Below, piece after piece: positions 1 to 13,726 of a DNA stretch of 64,000 nt. The notes under the pieces were generated by a model. The model made no database searches and had not been told where the DNA came from. It saw nothing but the letters and a program-made list of their open reading frames with translations. Numbering within the stretch: the first letter of the stretch is position 1; the number at the start of each line of letters is the position of its first letter. Source of the DNA: Sycon ciliatum (lineage: Eukaryota > Porifera > Calcarea > Leucosolenida > Sycettidae); contig NC_088646.1 of assembly GCF_964019385.1 (NCBI RefSeq), positions 6,171,687-6,235,686 of the forward strand. Direction: 5' to 3'. Made by a program: the position numbers and the translations under genes.

Positions 1-3000
1 TGTGTCTTGTCGGCTGGGCTGGGACGCTTGTGTCTTGTCGGCTGGGCTGGGACGCTTGTGTCTTGTCGGCTGGGCTGGGACGCTTGTGTCTTGTCGGCTG
101 GGCTGGGACGCTTGTGTCTTGTCGGCTGGGCTGGGACGCTTGTGTCTTGTCGGCTGGGCTGGGACGCTTGTGTCTTGTCGGCTGGGCTGGGACGCTTGTG
201 TCTTGTCGGCTGGGCTGGGACGCTTGTGTCTTGTCGGCTGGGCTGGGACGCTTGTGTCTTGTCGGCTGGGCTGGGACGCTTGTGTCTTGTCGGCTGGGCT
301 GGGACGCTTGTGTCTTGTCGGCTGGGCTGGGACGCTTGTGTCTTGTCGGCTGGGCTGGGACGCTTGTGTCTTGTCGGCTGGGCTGGGACGCTTGTGTCTT
401 GTCGGCTGGGCTGGGACGCTTGTGTCTTGTCGGCTGGGCTGGGACGCTTGTGTCTTGTCGGCTGGGCTGGGACGCTTGTGTCTTGTCGGCTGGGCTGGGA
501 CGCTTGTGTCTTGTCGGCTGGGCTGGGACGCTTGTGTCTTGTCGGCTGGGCTGGGACGCTTGTGTCTTGTCGGCTGGGCTGGGACGCTTGTGTCTTGTCG
601 GCTGGGCTGGGACGCTTGTGTCTTGTCGGCTGGGCTGGGACGCTTGTGTCTTGTCGGCTGGGCTGGGACGCTTGTGTCTTGTCGGCTGGGCTGGGACGCT
701 TGTGTCTTGTCGGCTGGGCTGGGACGCTTGTGTCTTGTCGGCTGGGCTGGGACGCTTGTGTCTTGTCGGCTGGGCTGGGACGCTTGTGTCTTGTCGGCTG
801 GGCTGGGACGCTTGTGTCTTGTCGGCTGGGCTGGGACGCTTGTGTCTTGTCGGCTGGGCTGGGACGCTTGTGTCTTGTCGGCTGGGCTGGGACGCTTGTG
901 TCTTGTCGGCTGGGCTGGGACGCTTGTGTCTTGTCGGCTGGGCTGGGACGCTTGTGTCTTGTCGGCTGGGCTGGGACGCTTGTGTCTTGTCGGCTGGGCT
1001 GGGACGCTTGTGTCTTGTCGGCTGGGCTGGGACGCTTGTGTCTTGTCGGCTGGGCTGGGACGCTTGTGTCTTGTCGGCTGGGCTGGGACGCTTGTGTCTT
1101 GTCGGCTGGGCTGGGACGCTTGTGTCTTGTCGGCTGGGCTGGGACGCTTGTGTCTTGTCGGCTGGGCTGGGACGCTTGTGTCTTGTCGGCTGGGCTGGGA
1201 CGCTTGTGTCTTGTCGGCTGGGCTGGGACGCTTGTGTCTTGTCGGCTGGGCTGGGACGCTTGTGTCTTGTCGGCTGGGCTGGGACGCTTGTGTCTTGTCG
1301 GCTGGGCTGGGACGCTTGTGTCTTGTCGGCTGGGCTGGGACGCTTGTGTCTTGTCGGCTGGGCTGGGACGCTTGTGTCTTGTCGGCTGGGCTGGGACGCT
1401 TGTGTCTTGTCGGCTGGGCTGGGACGCTTGTGTCTTGTCGGCTGGGCTGGGACGCTTGTGTCTTGTCGGCTGGGCTGGGACGCTTGTGTCTTGTCGGCTG
1501 GGCTGGGACGCTTGTGTCTTGTCGGCTGGGCTGGGACGCTTGTGTCTTGTCGGCTGGGCTGGGACGCTTGTGTCTTGTCGGCTGGGCTGGGACGCTTGTG
1601 TCTTGTCGGCTGGGCTGGGACGCTTGTGTCTTGTCGGCTGGGCTGGGACGCTTGTGTCTTGTCGGCTGGGCTGGGACGCTTGTGTCTTGTCGGCTGGGCT
1701 GGGACGCTTGTGTCTTGTCGGCTGGGCTGGGACGCTTGTGTCTTGTCGGCTGGGCTGGGACGCTTGTGTCTTGTCGGCTGGGCTGGGACGCTTGTGTCTT
1801 GTCGGCTGGGCTGGGACGCTTGTGTCTTGTCGGCTGGGCTGGGACGCTTGTGTCTTGTCGGCTGGGCTGGGACGCTTGTGTCTTGTCGGCTGGGCTGGGA
1901 CGCTTGTGTCTTGTCGGCTGGGCTGGGACGCTTGTGTCTTGTCGGCTGGGCTGGGACGCTTGTGTCTTGTCGGCTGGGCTGGGACGCTTGTGTCTTGTCG
2001 GCTGGGCTGGGACGCTTGTGTCTTGTCGGCTGGGCTGGGACGCTTGTGTCTTGTCGGCTGGGCTGGGACGCTTGTGTCTTGTCGGCTGGGCTGGGACGCT
2101 TGTGTCTTGTCGGCTGGGCTGGGACGCTTGTGTCTTGTCGGCTGGGCTGGGACGCTTGTGTCTTGTCGGCTGGGCTGGGACGCTTGTGTCTTGTCGGCTG
2201 GGCTGGGACGCTTGTGTCTTGTCGGCTGGGCTGGGACGCTTGTGTCTTGTCGGCTGGGCTGGGACGCTTGTGTCTTGTCGGCTGGGCTGGGACGCTTGTG
2301 TCTTGTCGGCTGGGCTGGGACGCTTGTGTCTTGTCGGCTGGGCTGGGACGCTTGTGTCTTGTCGGCTGGGCTGGGACGCTTGTGTCTTGTCGGCTGGGCT
2401 GGGACGCTTGTGTCTTGTCGGCTGGGCTGGGACGCTTGTGTCTTGTCGGCTGGGCTGGGACGCTTGTGTCTTGTCGGCTGGGCTGGGACGCTTGTGTCTT
2501 GTCGGCTGGGCTGGGACGCTTGTGTCTTGTCGGCTGGGCTGGGACGCTTGTGTCTTGTCGGCTGGGCTGGGACGCTTGTGTCTTGTCGGCTGGGCTGGGA
2601 CGCTTGTGTCTTGTCGGCTGGGCTGGGACGCTTGTGTCTTGTCGGCTGGGCTGGGACGCTTGTGTCTTGTCGGCTGGGCTGGGACGCTTGTGTCTTGTCG
2701 GCTGGGCTGGGACGCTTGTGTCTTGTCGGCTGGGCTGGGACGCTTGTGTCTTGTCGGCTGGGCTGGGACGCTTGTGTCTTGTCGGCTGGGCTGGGACGCT
2801 TGTGTCTTGTCGGCTGGGCTGGGACGCTTGTGTCTTGTCGGCTGGGCTGGGACGCTTGTGTCTTGTCGGCTGGGCTGGGACGCTTGTGTCTTGTCGGCTG
2901 GGCTGGGACGCTTGTGTCTTGTCGGCTGGGCTGGGACGCTTGTGTCTTGTCGGCTGGGCTGGGACGCTTGTGTCTTGTCGGCTGGGCTGGGACGCTTGTG

Positions 3001-3964
3001 TCTTGTCGGCTGGGCTGGGACGCTTGTGTCTTGTCGGCTGGGCTGGGACGCTTGTGTCTTGTCGGCTGGGCTGGGACGCTTGTGTCTTGTCGGCTGGGCT
3101 GGGACGCTTGTGTCTTGTCGGCTGGGCTGGGACGCTTGTGTCTTGTCGGCTGGGCTGGGACGCTTGTGTCTTGTCGGCTGGGCTGGGACGCTTGTGTCTT
3201 GTCGGCTGGGCTGGGACGCTTGTGTCTTGTCGGCTGGGCTGGGACGCTTGTGTCTTGTCGGCTGGGCTGGGACGCTTGTGTCTTGTCGGCTGGGCTGGGA
3301 CGCTTGTGTCTTGTCGGCTGGGCTGGGACGCTTGTGTCTTGTCGGCTGGGCTGGGACGCTTGTGTCTTGTCGGCTGGGCTGGGACGCTTGTGTCTTGTCG
3401 GCTGGGCTGGGACGCTTGTGTCTTGTCGGCTGGGCTGGGACGCTTGTGTCTTGTCGGCTGGGCTGGGACGCTTGTGTCTTGTCGGCTGGGCTGGGACGCT
3501 TGTGTCTTGTCGGCTGGGCTGGGACGCTTGTGTCTTGTCGGCTGGGCTGGGACGCTTGTGTCTTGTCGGCTGGGCTGGGACGCTTGTGTCTTGTCGGCTG
3601 GGCTGGGACGCTTGTGTCTTGTCGGCTGGGCTGGGACGCTTGTGTCTTGTCGGCTGGGCTGGGACGCTTGTGTCTTGTCGGCTGGGCTGGGACGCTTGTG
3701 TCTTGTCGGCTGGGCTGGGACGCTTGTGTCTTGTCGGCTGGGCTGGGACGCTTGTGTCTTGTCGGCTGGGCTGGGACGCTTGTGTCTTGTCGGCTGGGCT
3801 GGGACGCTTGTGTCTTGTCGGCTGGGCTGGGACGCTTGTGTCTTGTCGGCTGGGCTGGGACGCTTGTGTCTTGTCGGCTGGGCTGGGACGCTTGTGTCTT
3901 GTCGGCTGGGCTGGGACGCTTGTGTCTTGTCGGCTGGGCTGGGACGCTTGTGTCTTGTCGGCTG
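1..3964. repeat. 28-bp tandem satellite array, about 141 copies, open at the left window edge
   Basis: A 28-bp unit (tgtgtcttgtcggctggg followed by ctgggacgct) repeats head to tail from base 1 to about 3964. I saw no sequence variants: the pattern recurs exactly every 420 bp (15 units). It ends in a unit broken at gctgctggga. The unit contains no stop codon in any frame of either strand, so the long apparent reading frames across it are artefacts and no gene is called. Being 28 bp (not a multiple of 3), all three forward frames give the same cyclic 28-residue peptide. The array probably continues to the left. Confidence 0.97.
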
Positions 3965-4275
3965 CTGGGACGAATCCTCTCTTTTAAAGCACATCAACAG
4001 GGGGGATTCCGTGGAAACCCCTCAATTTTGCAAATGTACTCCTGGAAACCATAACTTATGCATGTACACGTACAGTAACATCAAGAGTTATGAACTCTTG
4101 GTAACATCAAGAGTCCATAAACATTGTTTATGCACTCTTGGTAACATGTATCAGCAACTCACTATGGCCAGTCTGGGCTCAGTAAGCTGGATCCCCCCTC
4201 CCCCCCTACACAGTACAGAGATCTCTGCATCCGCCCCGGATACATGATGTAGTTTGTTCAGGGAGTTGTATACTA

Positions 4276-4444
4276 CAGTAAAACCTGTCAAGGCGACCAC
4301 CTGTCCAAGAAGACCACTGAAACCAGGACAAAGGGATGCTATTTCCAGTCAAATGACCCTGGATAAGGAGACCACCTGGTAACAGAGATCACATTTTGAA
4401 GGCCCCTTGAGCGGTCGTCTTTTAATTATAGACAGGTTTCACTG
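4276..4444. mobile_element. pogo/Tigger-like MITE (CAGTAAAACCTGTC termini)
   Basis: 169 bp bounded by cagtaaaacctgtc and gacaggtttcactg, directly flanked by TA on both sides. TA target duplications with CAGT-type termini fit the Tc1-mariner/pogo group. No coding capacity. A relative with similar ends lies at 37952-38139. Confidence 0.75.
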
Positions 4445-5149
4445 TACTACAATACACTTTTTTGTAGTATTTTACGACTACCTGTATATGACTACCTGTA
4501 TATGACTACCTGTATAATATGTTTGCGTGCCACTCGTAAATCGTAATAGTCTGCTCCTGCACTTAATATCAGCATTCTGAGTGAAATGGGTCCAACCAAG
4601 AGTATTATGAGCTCGTCTACTCTTGGTCCAACTGGCTACTGTTTACATTGGTTAATGGTCACAGCGTACTAGAAATCAGTGCTGTGTCATAATGCGCTGA
4701 GCTGTGATGCAAACGCAGGGGTCACCACCTGCAATACCAGTTACATGCAGCAGCACCTAGCTGGGCAATGGCCGCAGCACTGATTGCATTGAGAGGCCCC
4801 GGCAAGCGCAACTACACTTGCCAGCTCTGATTATGCATTCTCTACGCACACCAACACTACCACCACGATCACCATTACTATACACACTCACACAACCACA
4901 CGCATGCACACACAGACACACACACACACAACCGCACCGAGAAGATGTATAGGTTGGAATTCCAGTGATCAAAGTCAATATGACTACACTACAGTTAGCC
5001 AGGACAAGATGGTCCCAGCACAGCACTATGCGGACAAAGATCAACAGTTATAGCTCTCAAAGGTGGGCGGATGATGGTGTTCAGTAGTACACAGTGTCTG
5101 TATGTATACACATTGTCTATACGTTTACATACTGTCTGTATGTACAATA

Positions 5150-5346
5150 GAGCAGCTATACAGCAAGCTATACAGCAAGCTATACAGCAAGCTATACAGC
5201 AAGCTATACAGCAAGCTATACAGCAAGCTATACAGCAAGCTATACAGCAAGCTATACAGCAAGCTATACAGCAAGCTATACAGCAAGCTATACAGCAAGC
5301 TATACAGCAAGCTATACAGCAAGCTATACAGCAAGCTATACAGCAA
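5150..5346. repeat. 12-bp minisatellite, about 16 copies
   Basis: Unit agctatacagca repeated almost perfectly. Its length is a multiple of 3, so it gives artefactual QQAI-type and LYSK-type peptides; no gene is inferred. Confidence 0.9.
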
Positions 5347-5395
5347 CAATCTTACCTAGAACTAGTCTACTTGCAGGGAGGAGTTTGATGAGACA

Positions 5396-5430
<35 letters not shown>

Positions 5431-5821
5431 CCCACACACTCACACGCATGAACATACACACACGCGCGCACGCACACACATACACACACACATACACACG
5501 TACACACACACACACACCTACACAGGTATCTGTTGGACAGGCCAATAGGAGCAGTCACATCCGTTTCCTCTTAACACTTGCCAACGGGGAGACGTACCCG
5601 TACATTGCCTTCCTCTTCAAAGTACAATATCACGTAGACCCAAGAGTTGAAGCAACAGCCATCATCAAACACCATGTAGATCCGAGAGTTGAAGCAACAG
5701 CCATCATCAAACACCATGTAGCTAGAGTAGTAGCAACAAAGACCTGGCACTGTCATTGCAATCCTTCCAAAGACCTGATCGTAACAATCCCATGTCTTCC
5801 GTCTTCAGGCTCTGCGCTGCA

Positions 5822-8800
5822 TTAATTGTACGGCAGGCTAGCATCAGCGGTGCTGTCTGGGATGACCTGGTCGAGTTCATCACCCATGCCTGGCTGCACA
5901 CTGGCTGAGCTAACCTCCTTCACTGCCATCTCAAAGCACTGTTTCAAGTCGTGATACGACACAATGATAACTGACTGCTCGTCGCGCGACTCCAAGCAGA
6001 TCTTGGCTGGCGACCCGGAATCCAGCTGTGCACAACAAACCAAAGACAGACGATTTAAAAGACAACAGTCATGCGTACTACATGCGTACTACATGCGTAC
6101 TACATGCGTACTACATGCGTACTACATGTGTACTACATGCGTACTACATGTGTACTACATGCGTACTACATGCGTACTACATGTGTACTACATGCGTACT
6201 ACATGTGTGTGACACGACCATGTACTGTAAGTCAACACATATTCGGCGCATATTTATTTTCGGCTATTTTCCGCCTGATCACATTTGGCCGAAAATTTGT
6301 TGCGGCCGAAATTTTGTTTTGCAAAGTTCAGTGTGACAATGTATACAGTCAGCAGCAGTACAGGCTATACATTGTTATTAATGTGAAATGTGCTTGTGTC
6401 CGCTCGAAGGTACCGATTGACCGCAAAACGTGCAATATGTGTACAAGGTTCGTGTCATATGACCTACAGACAGCAGACCACCTCCACAATACGACCACGA
6501 AAGAACGAGATGGTGGAGCGCTCTCGCGGTACTTTAGGTACATGCCTTTGGGTGAAAATAATATTGTCCAAAATGAAAAGAAAAAAAGCTGAGTTGTTGA
6601 TTTGTTTGCCATTGCATGTACATTGTAGTACCAGAACCTGACTTCAACGAAAAGTCAAAAAGGCAAAAACAGTTTTTGTCGTGCTGGCCGAAAGTTAGTC
6701 TCACCCAAAGGCAGAGATGTCTGCTGTCCTGGCCCACATAGCATAGCATTTCCTTGGCGAGTGCCATACAAATCACGCATGCCAAACGCCTGCCTCAGAT
6801 AGCAGTGTATTGAAAGCTGTGGTACAGTCGACCTACCCTTATAACGATAACCTCTATAACGATATTACCCTTATAACGATATTTTTCTGCCAAACCAAAT
6901 CACTCCATTGACTTGTGTATACAATGCCTTACCTCTATAACAATATTGCTATAACGATATTACAGTCGACCTACCCTTATAACGATAACCTCTATAACGA
7001 TATTACCCTTAGAACGATATTTTTCTGCCAAACCAAATCACTCCATTGACTTGTGTATACAATGCCTTAGGCCACACTTTGTTTTTTCTATGTTTCTCGT
7101 CATCGCCCGCGTAGGTTTTCAGAAATTTCGGAAGAAAAAAAAAGTTCATACAGTGTACTACGTTACGTACATGTATGTACACTGCACTTGCTGCAGCAGC
7201 TAGATGCGTCAATCAAAATCGTAAACGTTTGCACCACAGCAGCAAAGGAGCGCTCCCCGTCCTATCCGTTCTCTGCGATAAGGCTGCCATGACGAAGCTT
7301 TCAGTCGTTCATTGCCTGAGCCTTGTGGGTCCCAGAAATACCGTAAGTCGGAAGCGTTCCGTGGCAACTGGCGCCTGTGGAACGATGTTGTGGGCAGAAA
7401 ATCCAAGCAATAGACGCATGGCGAGGAAAAGATGAACAGCGTGGAGACAAGAGTTTGATAAGCGGACACAAGAACGTTGAAGTAACAACACCAAAAATGA
7501 CAAGTGGGAAAGCGTTTGTTGATGCGATAGCAGATAAATGTTTGTTCTCTTCGCCATCTCGTATTCATCAAACGTTATACTCTCATTGTTGCAGTTTGCC
7601 TGATATTCGTGGGCTGATGTGATAATGTAGTGCAATCATGTCTGGGACTACATGTACATGATTGTACAATGTAGTAATCATGGTAATGGTTTATACAGTG
7701 TCTTGAATGAATCACGCGTATACATGTAAAATGTATACAGTTTTCAGTAGAAATTGTTCTTGTTTTTTCCTTGGCTTTTGTTTTTTTTCCGCCCGCCCGC
7801 ATACCTTTTGTTAAAATATGCCGACGAGAAACATAGAAAAAACAAAGTGTGGCCTTACCTCTATAACAATATTGCTATAACGATATTACCCCTATAACAA
7901 TATAAAATGGGCTGACCAATCGACATTTTCCATTTTATAACAATATCTAGCAGGGAATATGTAGAGCCCACTATCCAGGTAAGGCAAGCTTCACTTGATA
8001 TGTCGCTGGGACACGACGAAATGCAACAGGGGCACCAGTGGGCACCTTGCCGTGTACATAATGTGCATGTAAAATGATGTATCAGTTTTTATGCTATGAA
8101 GAGTGTAAAAAATGAACAAAATCCATGCATTATGACGTATGTGTATGAAATGAACCAGTTACCCCTATAACAATATTACCCTTATAACAATATTTCTTGG
8201 TCTGACGCGAATATCGTTATAAGGGTATGTCGACTGTACCCCTATAACAATATAAAATGGGCTGACCAATCGACATTTTCCATTTTATAACAATATCTAG
8301 CAGGGAATATGTAGAGCCCACTATCCAGGTAAGGCAAGCTTCACTTGATATGTCGCTGGGACACGACGAAATGCAACAGGGGCACCAGTGGGCACCTTGC
8401 TGTGTACATAATGTGCATGTAAAATGATGTGTCAGTTTTTATGCTATGAAGAGTGTAAAAAATGAACAAAATCCATGCATTATGACGTATGTGTATGAAA
8501 TGAACCAGTTACCCCTATAACAATATTACCCTTATAACAATATTTCTTGGTCTGACGCAAATATCGTTATAAGGGTAGGTCGACTGTACCATCAAGTGCT
8601 GCATAGCAAACCGGTTTGTTCCCAGTACAAGTCTATACGAGGGTCAGGCTCAAAACTCAAATCCGGTGGGTTGTGCAGGTACGGTTGCGCTGGGAGAAAT
8701 CCGAGAAAATTGTACTACAGTAGACTCGTACGGCCAAGAACGCGGTTTCAGAGGGCCAGCCTAGCAAAGTTCTTATTTTTCAGCGCCCCAGGCTACGTTC

Positions 8801-10299
8801 TTATTTCGCGTTCTTACGCGTCCAACATGACCCGTGACGCTCATGTACAATGCACTTTGCGCTACATGTAGATCTACCGGTTGTACACTTTACATGCACG
8901 TGTAGTATGTAGCGCTGCACTGGGCCCGGATGATGTTTTCGCGAGGACCAGACAAGAGTTTTTGGTTGCGGACCTGTTTTTCGTGTACCCGGACAAGAAA
9001 ATGTCACGTTCTTAAAAATCGTGGAGTTCGTTCTTAAATCCAGGCTGGGGCGTTCTTCGATTTCCAGCCTGGACGTTCTTGGGTGCCACGTTCTTGGGCG
9101 TATGAGTCCACTGTAAGCCAATGCCCTGGATCAGTTCCGATTACTGGTACATTACTGTATTTGTACATGTGTACGTCCAGCAACAGTCGTCCCACTTCCA
9201 CGCCAATGCTAGTCCATGGTGGCAAATATTAAATAAGCACTTTGGGTGGGATTTCGCTTGGCACAACTGTACATGTACTTCCATGCATACCATCACAACA
9301 AAGCCATGGTTATGTGCCAAACACCCAACAGGACTGGTGTCAAACCAGGCTTTATGCCAGCTATGCCTCTGTGGAAGAGACTGCTGTATGCTGAGTACCA
9401 TGCCGGCTCTCACCTGATTCAGGCAGTGAACAATGTGAGAGAGATCGAACCAAGGCATGCCATCGCTGTTGACTTGATGGAAGAGATAGTCTCGGAATAG
9501 CTTGAGCAGATAGCGATCGCCAGTCTCCGACCACTGCGGATCCATGGCAAACCTAAGAAACAAACGCACGCCAACACAACCACTTACATACTAGCCATGG
9601 AGTAATGAGTTAGAACTAGCTTGATATGACACTACAGCTAACCCCAAAAAGGGGGATACAAGGCATGTGGTTGCAAAATTTGGTGTAGGCAGACGTCCAT
9701 GTGACACACAAAGTTCTTACTCAGGGCGCTCGTTGATCAAGCCAAACTTGCACAGCAAACGGAACAGGCGCCCGTTTTGAAGCTCCTGGACAAGAAAGCA
9801 CGGGACGCAAAACTATTCAAGAACTACACTGTCCACTACAGGAATACACAAGGACAGAAAGGGAAAACAATGAAGTGATAGACAAGAAAGTACAAACATA
9901 TGCACCTAAGAATAGACAGGCTAACCCCACCCAAAGGAACATGCATGCATGCACACACGCACACACCCACACATACCTAGACACAGAGGCAGTATTCGTC
10001 AGCCACAACAAGGACAAGCTTACCTTCATTAGCTCCACTTCCAGTACATCAACCTGACACACCAAAGCATCGAGATGACCGAAGAAACGAGCACCAATCA
10101 TTGGCATGATGCTGTTTATTGAGCGGTTCAGCTGGGGATTCAGTAGATATCTAAGAATGGGCAGAACATGAGACCGATATATGCACAGATAAGGAGCGGA
10201 TGGATATCCATGTGTACATGCACCAATAAGAGAGAGAGAGTGTGTGAGAGAGTGTGAGAGAGAGCGAGAGATAGAGAGAGTGAGAGTGAGAGAGAGAGA

Positions 10300-10383
<84 letters not shown>

Positions 10384-12107
10384 GCATGGTGGCAAAGGTG
10401 AGCAGGTTGTGTAGAGGAAGGATAAACAGATAAGTAAAGTTTGCACATCCGTGTTGCCATCGACTATACAATTGTGTTGAGAAACACAACCAACTTCGGA
10501 AGGATCAGGACACAATCGATTCAACCATTGCATGGCTGGCTAATGGAAGCTAAATTCCATAATTCCACACACCATAGCAAGTTGGCTGAGCTTCTTCACC
10601 CTAACAGACTGTTGAAGGTACAGTCACACAGACGGGCAGGCAAACATGCAGCAGCAGCAGACTCACATGACAATGTTCTTGAGATCTCCGCTATAATGCT
10701 GGCCTAACATGTCGATGGCAGCATGTGGACTCTGAACAGCCAGTATGGAGTTACATGTCAGGCACAGGATTAGGCCTCCCAGCGCTGTCAAGTCCTCTTG
10801 CTGCACGGCAAACATTTGTGCACAGCAGAAATCATTCCAGATCAAATACTAGTAGAATGGCCAAATCTGAAAGAAGAACCATGGTGTTGGTTCGGACCTG
10901 CCTTGACGGACAAACGGCATGCGGATCAGAATAAACTGGCTCCATGCTTCCTGTGATGCCAAGGGAACTTTGAGTAGGTCCAGGAGCCAGGGCAGCCGAT
11001 TAGAAAGAAGTTCAAAGAACTAAACAGAGGGGGATCAGTCAGGCTTCACTATCGAATTCTCAAGGAAAGGGAGTGCTAGCCATCTGGATTATTCTGATCA
11101 ACCGCATTCCCATATTTTGTACAATGAATTGTTTAGGGAAAAATTACACAATCTCTGCACACATAAACACACATAAACACACACAACACACACAACACAC
11201 ACAACACACATAAACACACACACACACACAAAGCTTCGAACTGGCACAAACCTGGTGTTGCTGCATGAGCGCGCTCTGATCAGTGTGTCCTATGTCAAAC
11301 GTGAGAATGTCCATGATACCAACACCGCTGAGGTGAAGTCTAATTCAGCACAGACACACCAACATACACAAAGCATTACCACCCAAGCCTCAACATATCT
11401 TCGTTGAGTTCGTTCCAATGGCTATACGTGTAACATGACTCAAATACAGCAGGGGCAGATCACACTTTGCAAGTCATGCCACAATGTAGAAATGTAGCAG
11501 CAGACTATGAGTAAGACAAGTGTGAGGCAAATGGGCCATTCTACACACTGAGTATTAGTAGGCATGAAACGTGATATGCAGTACATGTAGTGGTTTGGGA
11601 AATGAACATACTTCCTCCGCTTCAATAAAATTGTCGCAGTTCTATGAGCAAAATATATACAGACAGCGATTTTAATGATCAGGAGGAAGTAGTTGGCAGG
11701 TAGTGTAGTGTAGAATAAGATACAGACAGACAGACAGAGTGAGACAGACAGACAGACAGACAGACACACACACCTTACCACACACACGGGAACATACCTG
11801 GACTTTCCAGTCACTAAGATCTTGCTCGGGTGTATCACACGACAAGCCAGGCCTGCGTTATGAACTGCTCGAACAGCTGATGCCAGCTGTATGACAAAGT
11901 TCCAGATGATAGGCTCCTTCAAGCCAGGGGAGAGAACAGGGCTTGAACTAGAGGACTGTGCCTGTGTAGCCGGAGTACTACTGCGCGCCATGTGATGTCG
12001 TTCATCGTCGCTTGGATTAGCTGCTGGTCCTCCCAGGCTGTTGAAGTAGCGCTGCAGCATTGTCTCGGCACCCGGACGGTAGTCATGGATGAACACAAGC
12101 GCTACAA

Positions 12108-12203
<96 letters not shown>

Positions 12204-13467
12204 AACAGTCAGGTGATGTTAACCCTTTATGGACGGATTACTAGCACAGTATACACCAGAATTACAAAATGTCAGTACAATTTTCAACTTTTCCATGTCA
12301 TAACTTTGGTGTCCTTCACTTGATTTTCACAATCAAGGGCTCATTGGAAAGCTCTTGGCGAGAGCTACGTCAGAGTACCAATCTCCATTATCCGGCCGCC
12401 ACAAATCAGGCGCGGTAACACAGCAAAGTCGTCTCCAAGCCTGATATGCAAGCCAATTCGTCCCATCAACGCCATTCCACTCTCCTTCATCGCAGAACGC
12501 TCAAATCTGTTTGAGACGATTCAAACTTCAGCCGGCTACGTCATTATCATGTGCTCAGTCGCTCAAAGAGCACACGAAAAGGGATTTTCCCCCCAAATGG
12601 CGAAATGATCGATCAAAAATTTGAATTTGCCGAGGTAAGAGTACGGCGTGCGATATCTCTGGCGTCCGACATTGTAACTCTTCGGCGATTGTTGCATTGG
12701 ACAGCTTGGAGTTCCCGCTACCACGTAGACCCTTCGATTGTGGAATTTGCTCAAGAAACGATGGAGTTACGAAGTTTCGATCTTATTAGATTGAAACTCG
12801 TACAGTCCGTCCACAAAGGGTTAAAAGAAAAATAAAGGGCAAGTAATGGCTATCGCCAGGACCCTCCTAAAATGACCAAACACAATCCAGCAGCCAACAG
12901 ATGAGCGTAAGTGCAGTTTTCAAAACCATTGGCTAGTACGACATTGGTAAGCAGTGGTGCAGCCACGCAGGTGTACAGTCATCACCAAAACACTAGCATC
13001 CTCACAAACATACCAAATACATGTACATGCACAGTCAACCTTGCGAATAGTGATCCTCGATCGTGCATGAGAAAAAATGCCGTTACTTGCGAGTTGTTTT
13101 TCGGGAGGTTAAACGTATGCAGTCAAACGGTCTGAAGATTGTGTGCGTATTCGCGAGTTGATATACCCGAGGTCGTTATTCAGGACGTTGACTGTACACT
13201 GTACTACATTAGCAAGAGGCTAGCAATCACATGGACTTACAGCTATCACATGGACTTACAGCAATCACATGGACTTACAGCTATCACATGGACTTACAGC
13301 TATCACATGGACTTACAGCTATCACATGGACTTACAGCTATCACCAAAAGCTTTAGTGGTGAAGAGTTCGCGCAGTGCGCACACGTTTGGGTGACTCAGC
13401 TTTCTCCACTTCTCGATTAGAACCATTGATGCTGTGCTGGACAGACGATAGCCTAGTCAACACACAG

Positions 13468-13506
<39 letters not shown>

Positions 13507-13679
13507 GCAGACACGATGACAGCAACCAAGCAAAGTTAGGCATCACAACTTGAGTTGGGGCTACAATCTTCCTCCTAACAAACCAACACACACACACACA
13601 CACGCGCTCAACCCAGCAGCAAATTGCAGTACCTATGAAAATTAAAAGGACAGCATGGGCAGAATTCTACCATTGCACG

Positions 13680-13726
<47 letters not shown>

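Larger units (their letters stand above)
3965..5821. other. Intergenic spacer 3' of PAN3, no gene seen
   Basis: This stretch holds a TA-flanked MITE, a 12-bp minisatellite, several CA-rich microsatellites (about 4900-4930, 5396-5520) and a direct duplication of about 50 bp at 5636-5718. Short direct repeats containing gagttatgaactcttggtaa occur at 4083-4146. I found no coding exon or RNA gene. The end nearest 5821 would contain the PAN3 3' untranslated region. Confidence 0.6.

Noticed and set aside
1..3964. Possible CRISPR array
   Set aside because: Units are contiguous with no unique spacers, and the window is eukaryotic. The same applies to the arrays at 16222, 56817 and 59297.
2..4247. 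Three overlapping reading frames of 1300-1400 codons across the left end
   Set aside because: They are products of a stop-free 28-bp tandem repeat read in all three frames, start at GTG within the repeat, and have no codon-like structure.
5071..5388. Polyglutamine-type protein
   Set aside because: It arises from the 12-bp minisatellite and has no coding flanks or splice signals.
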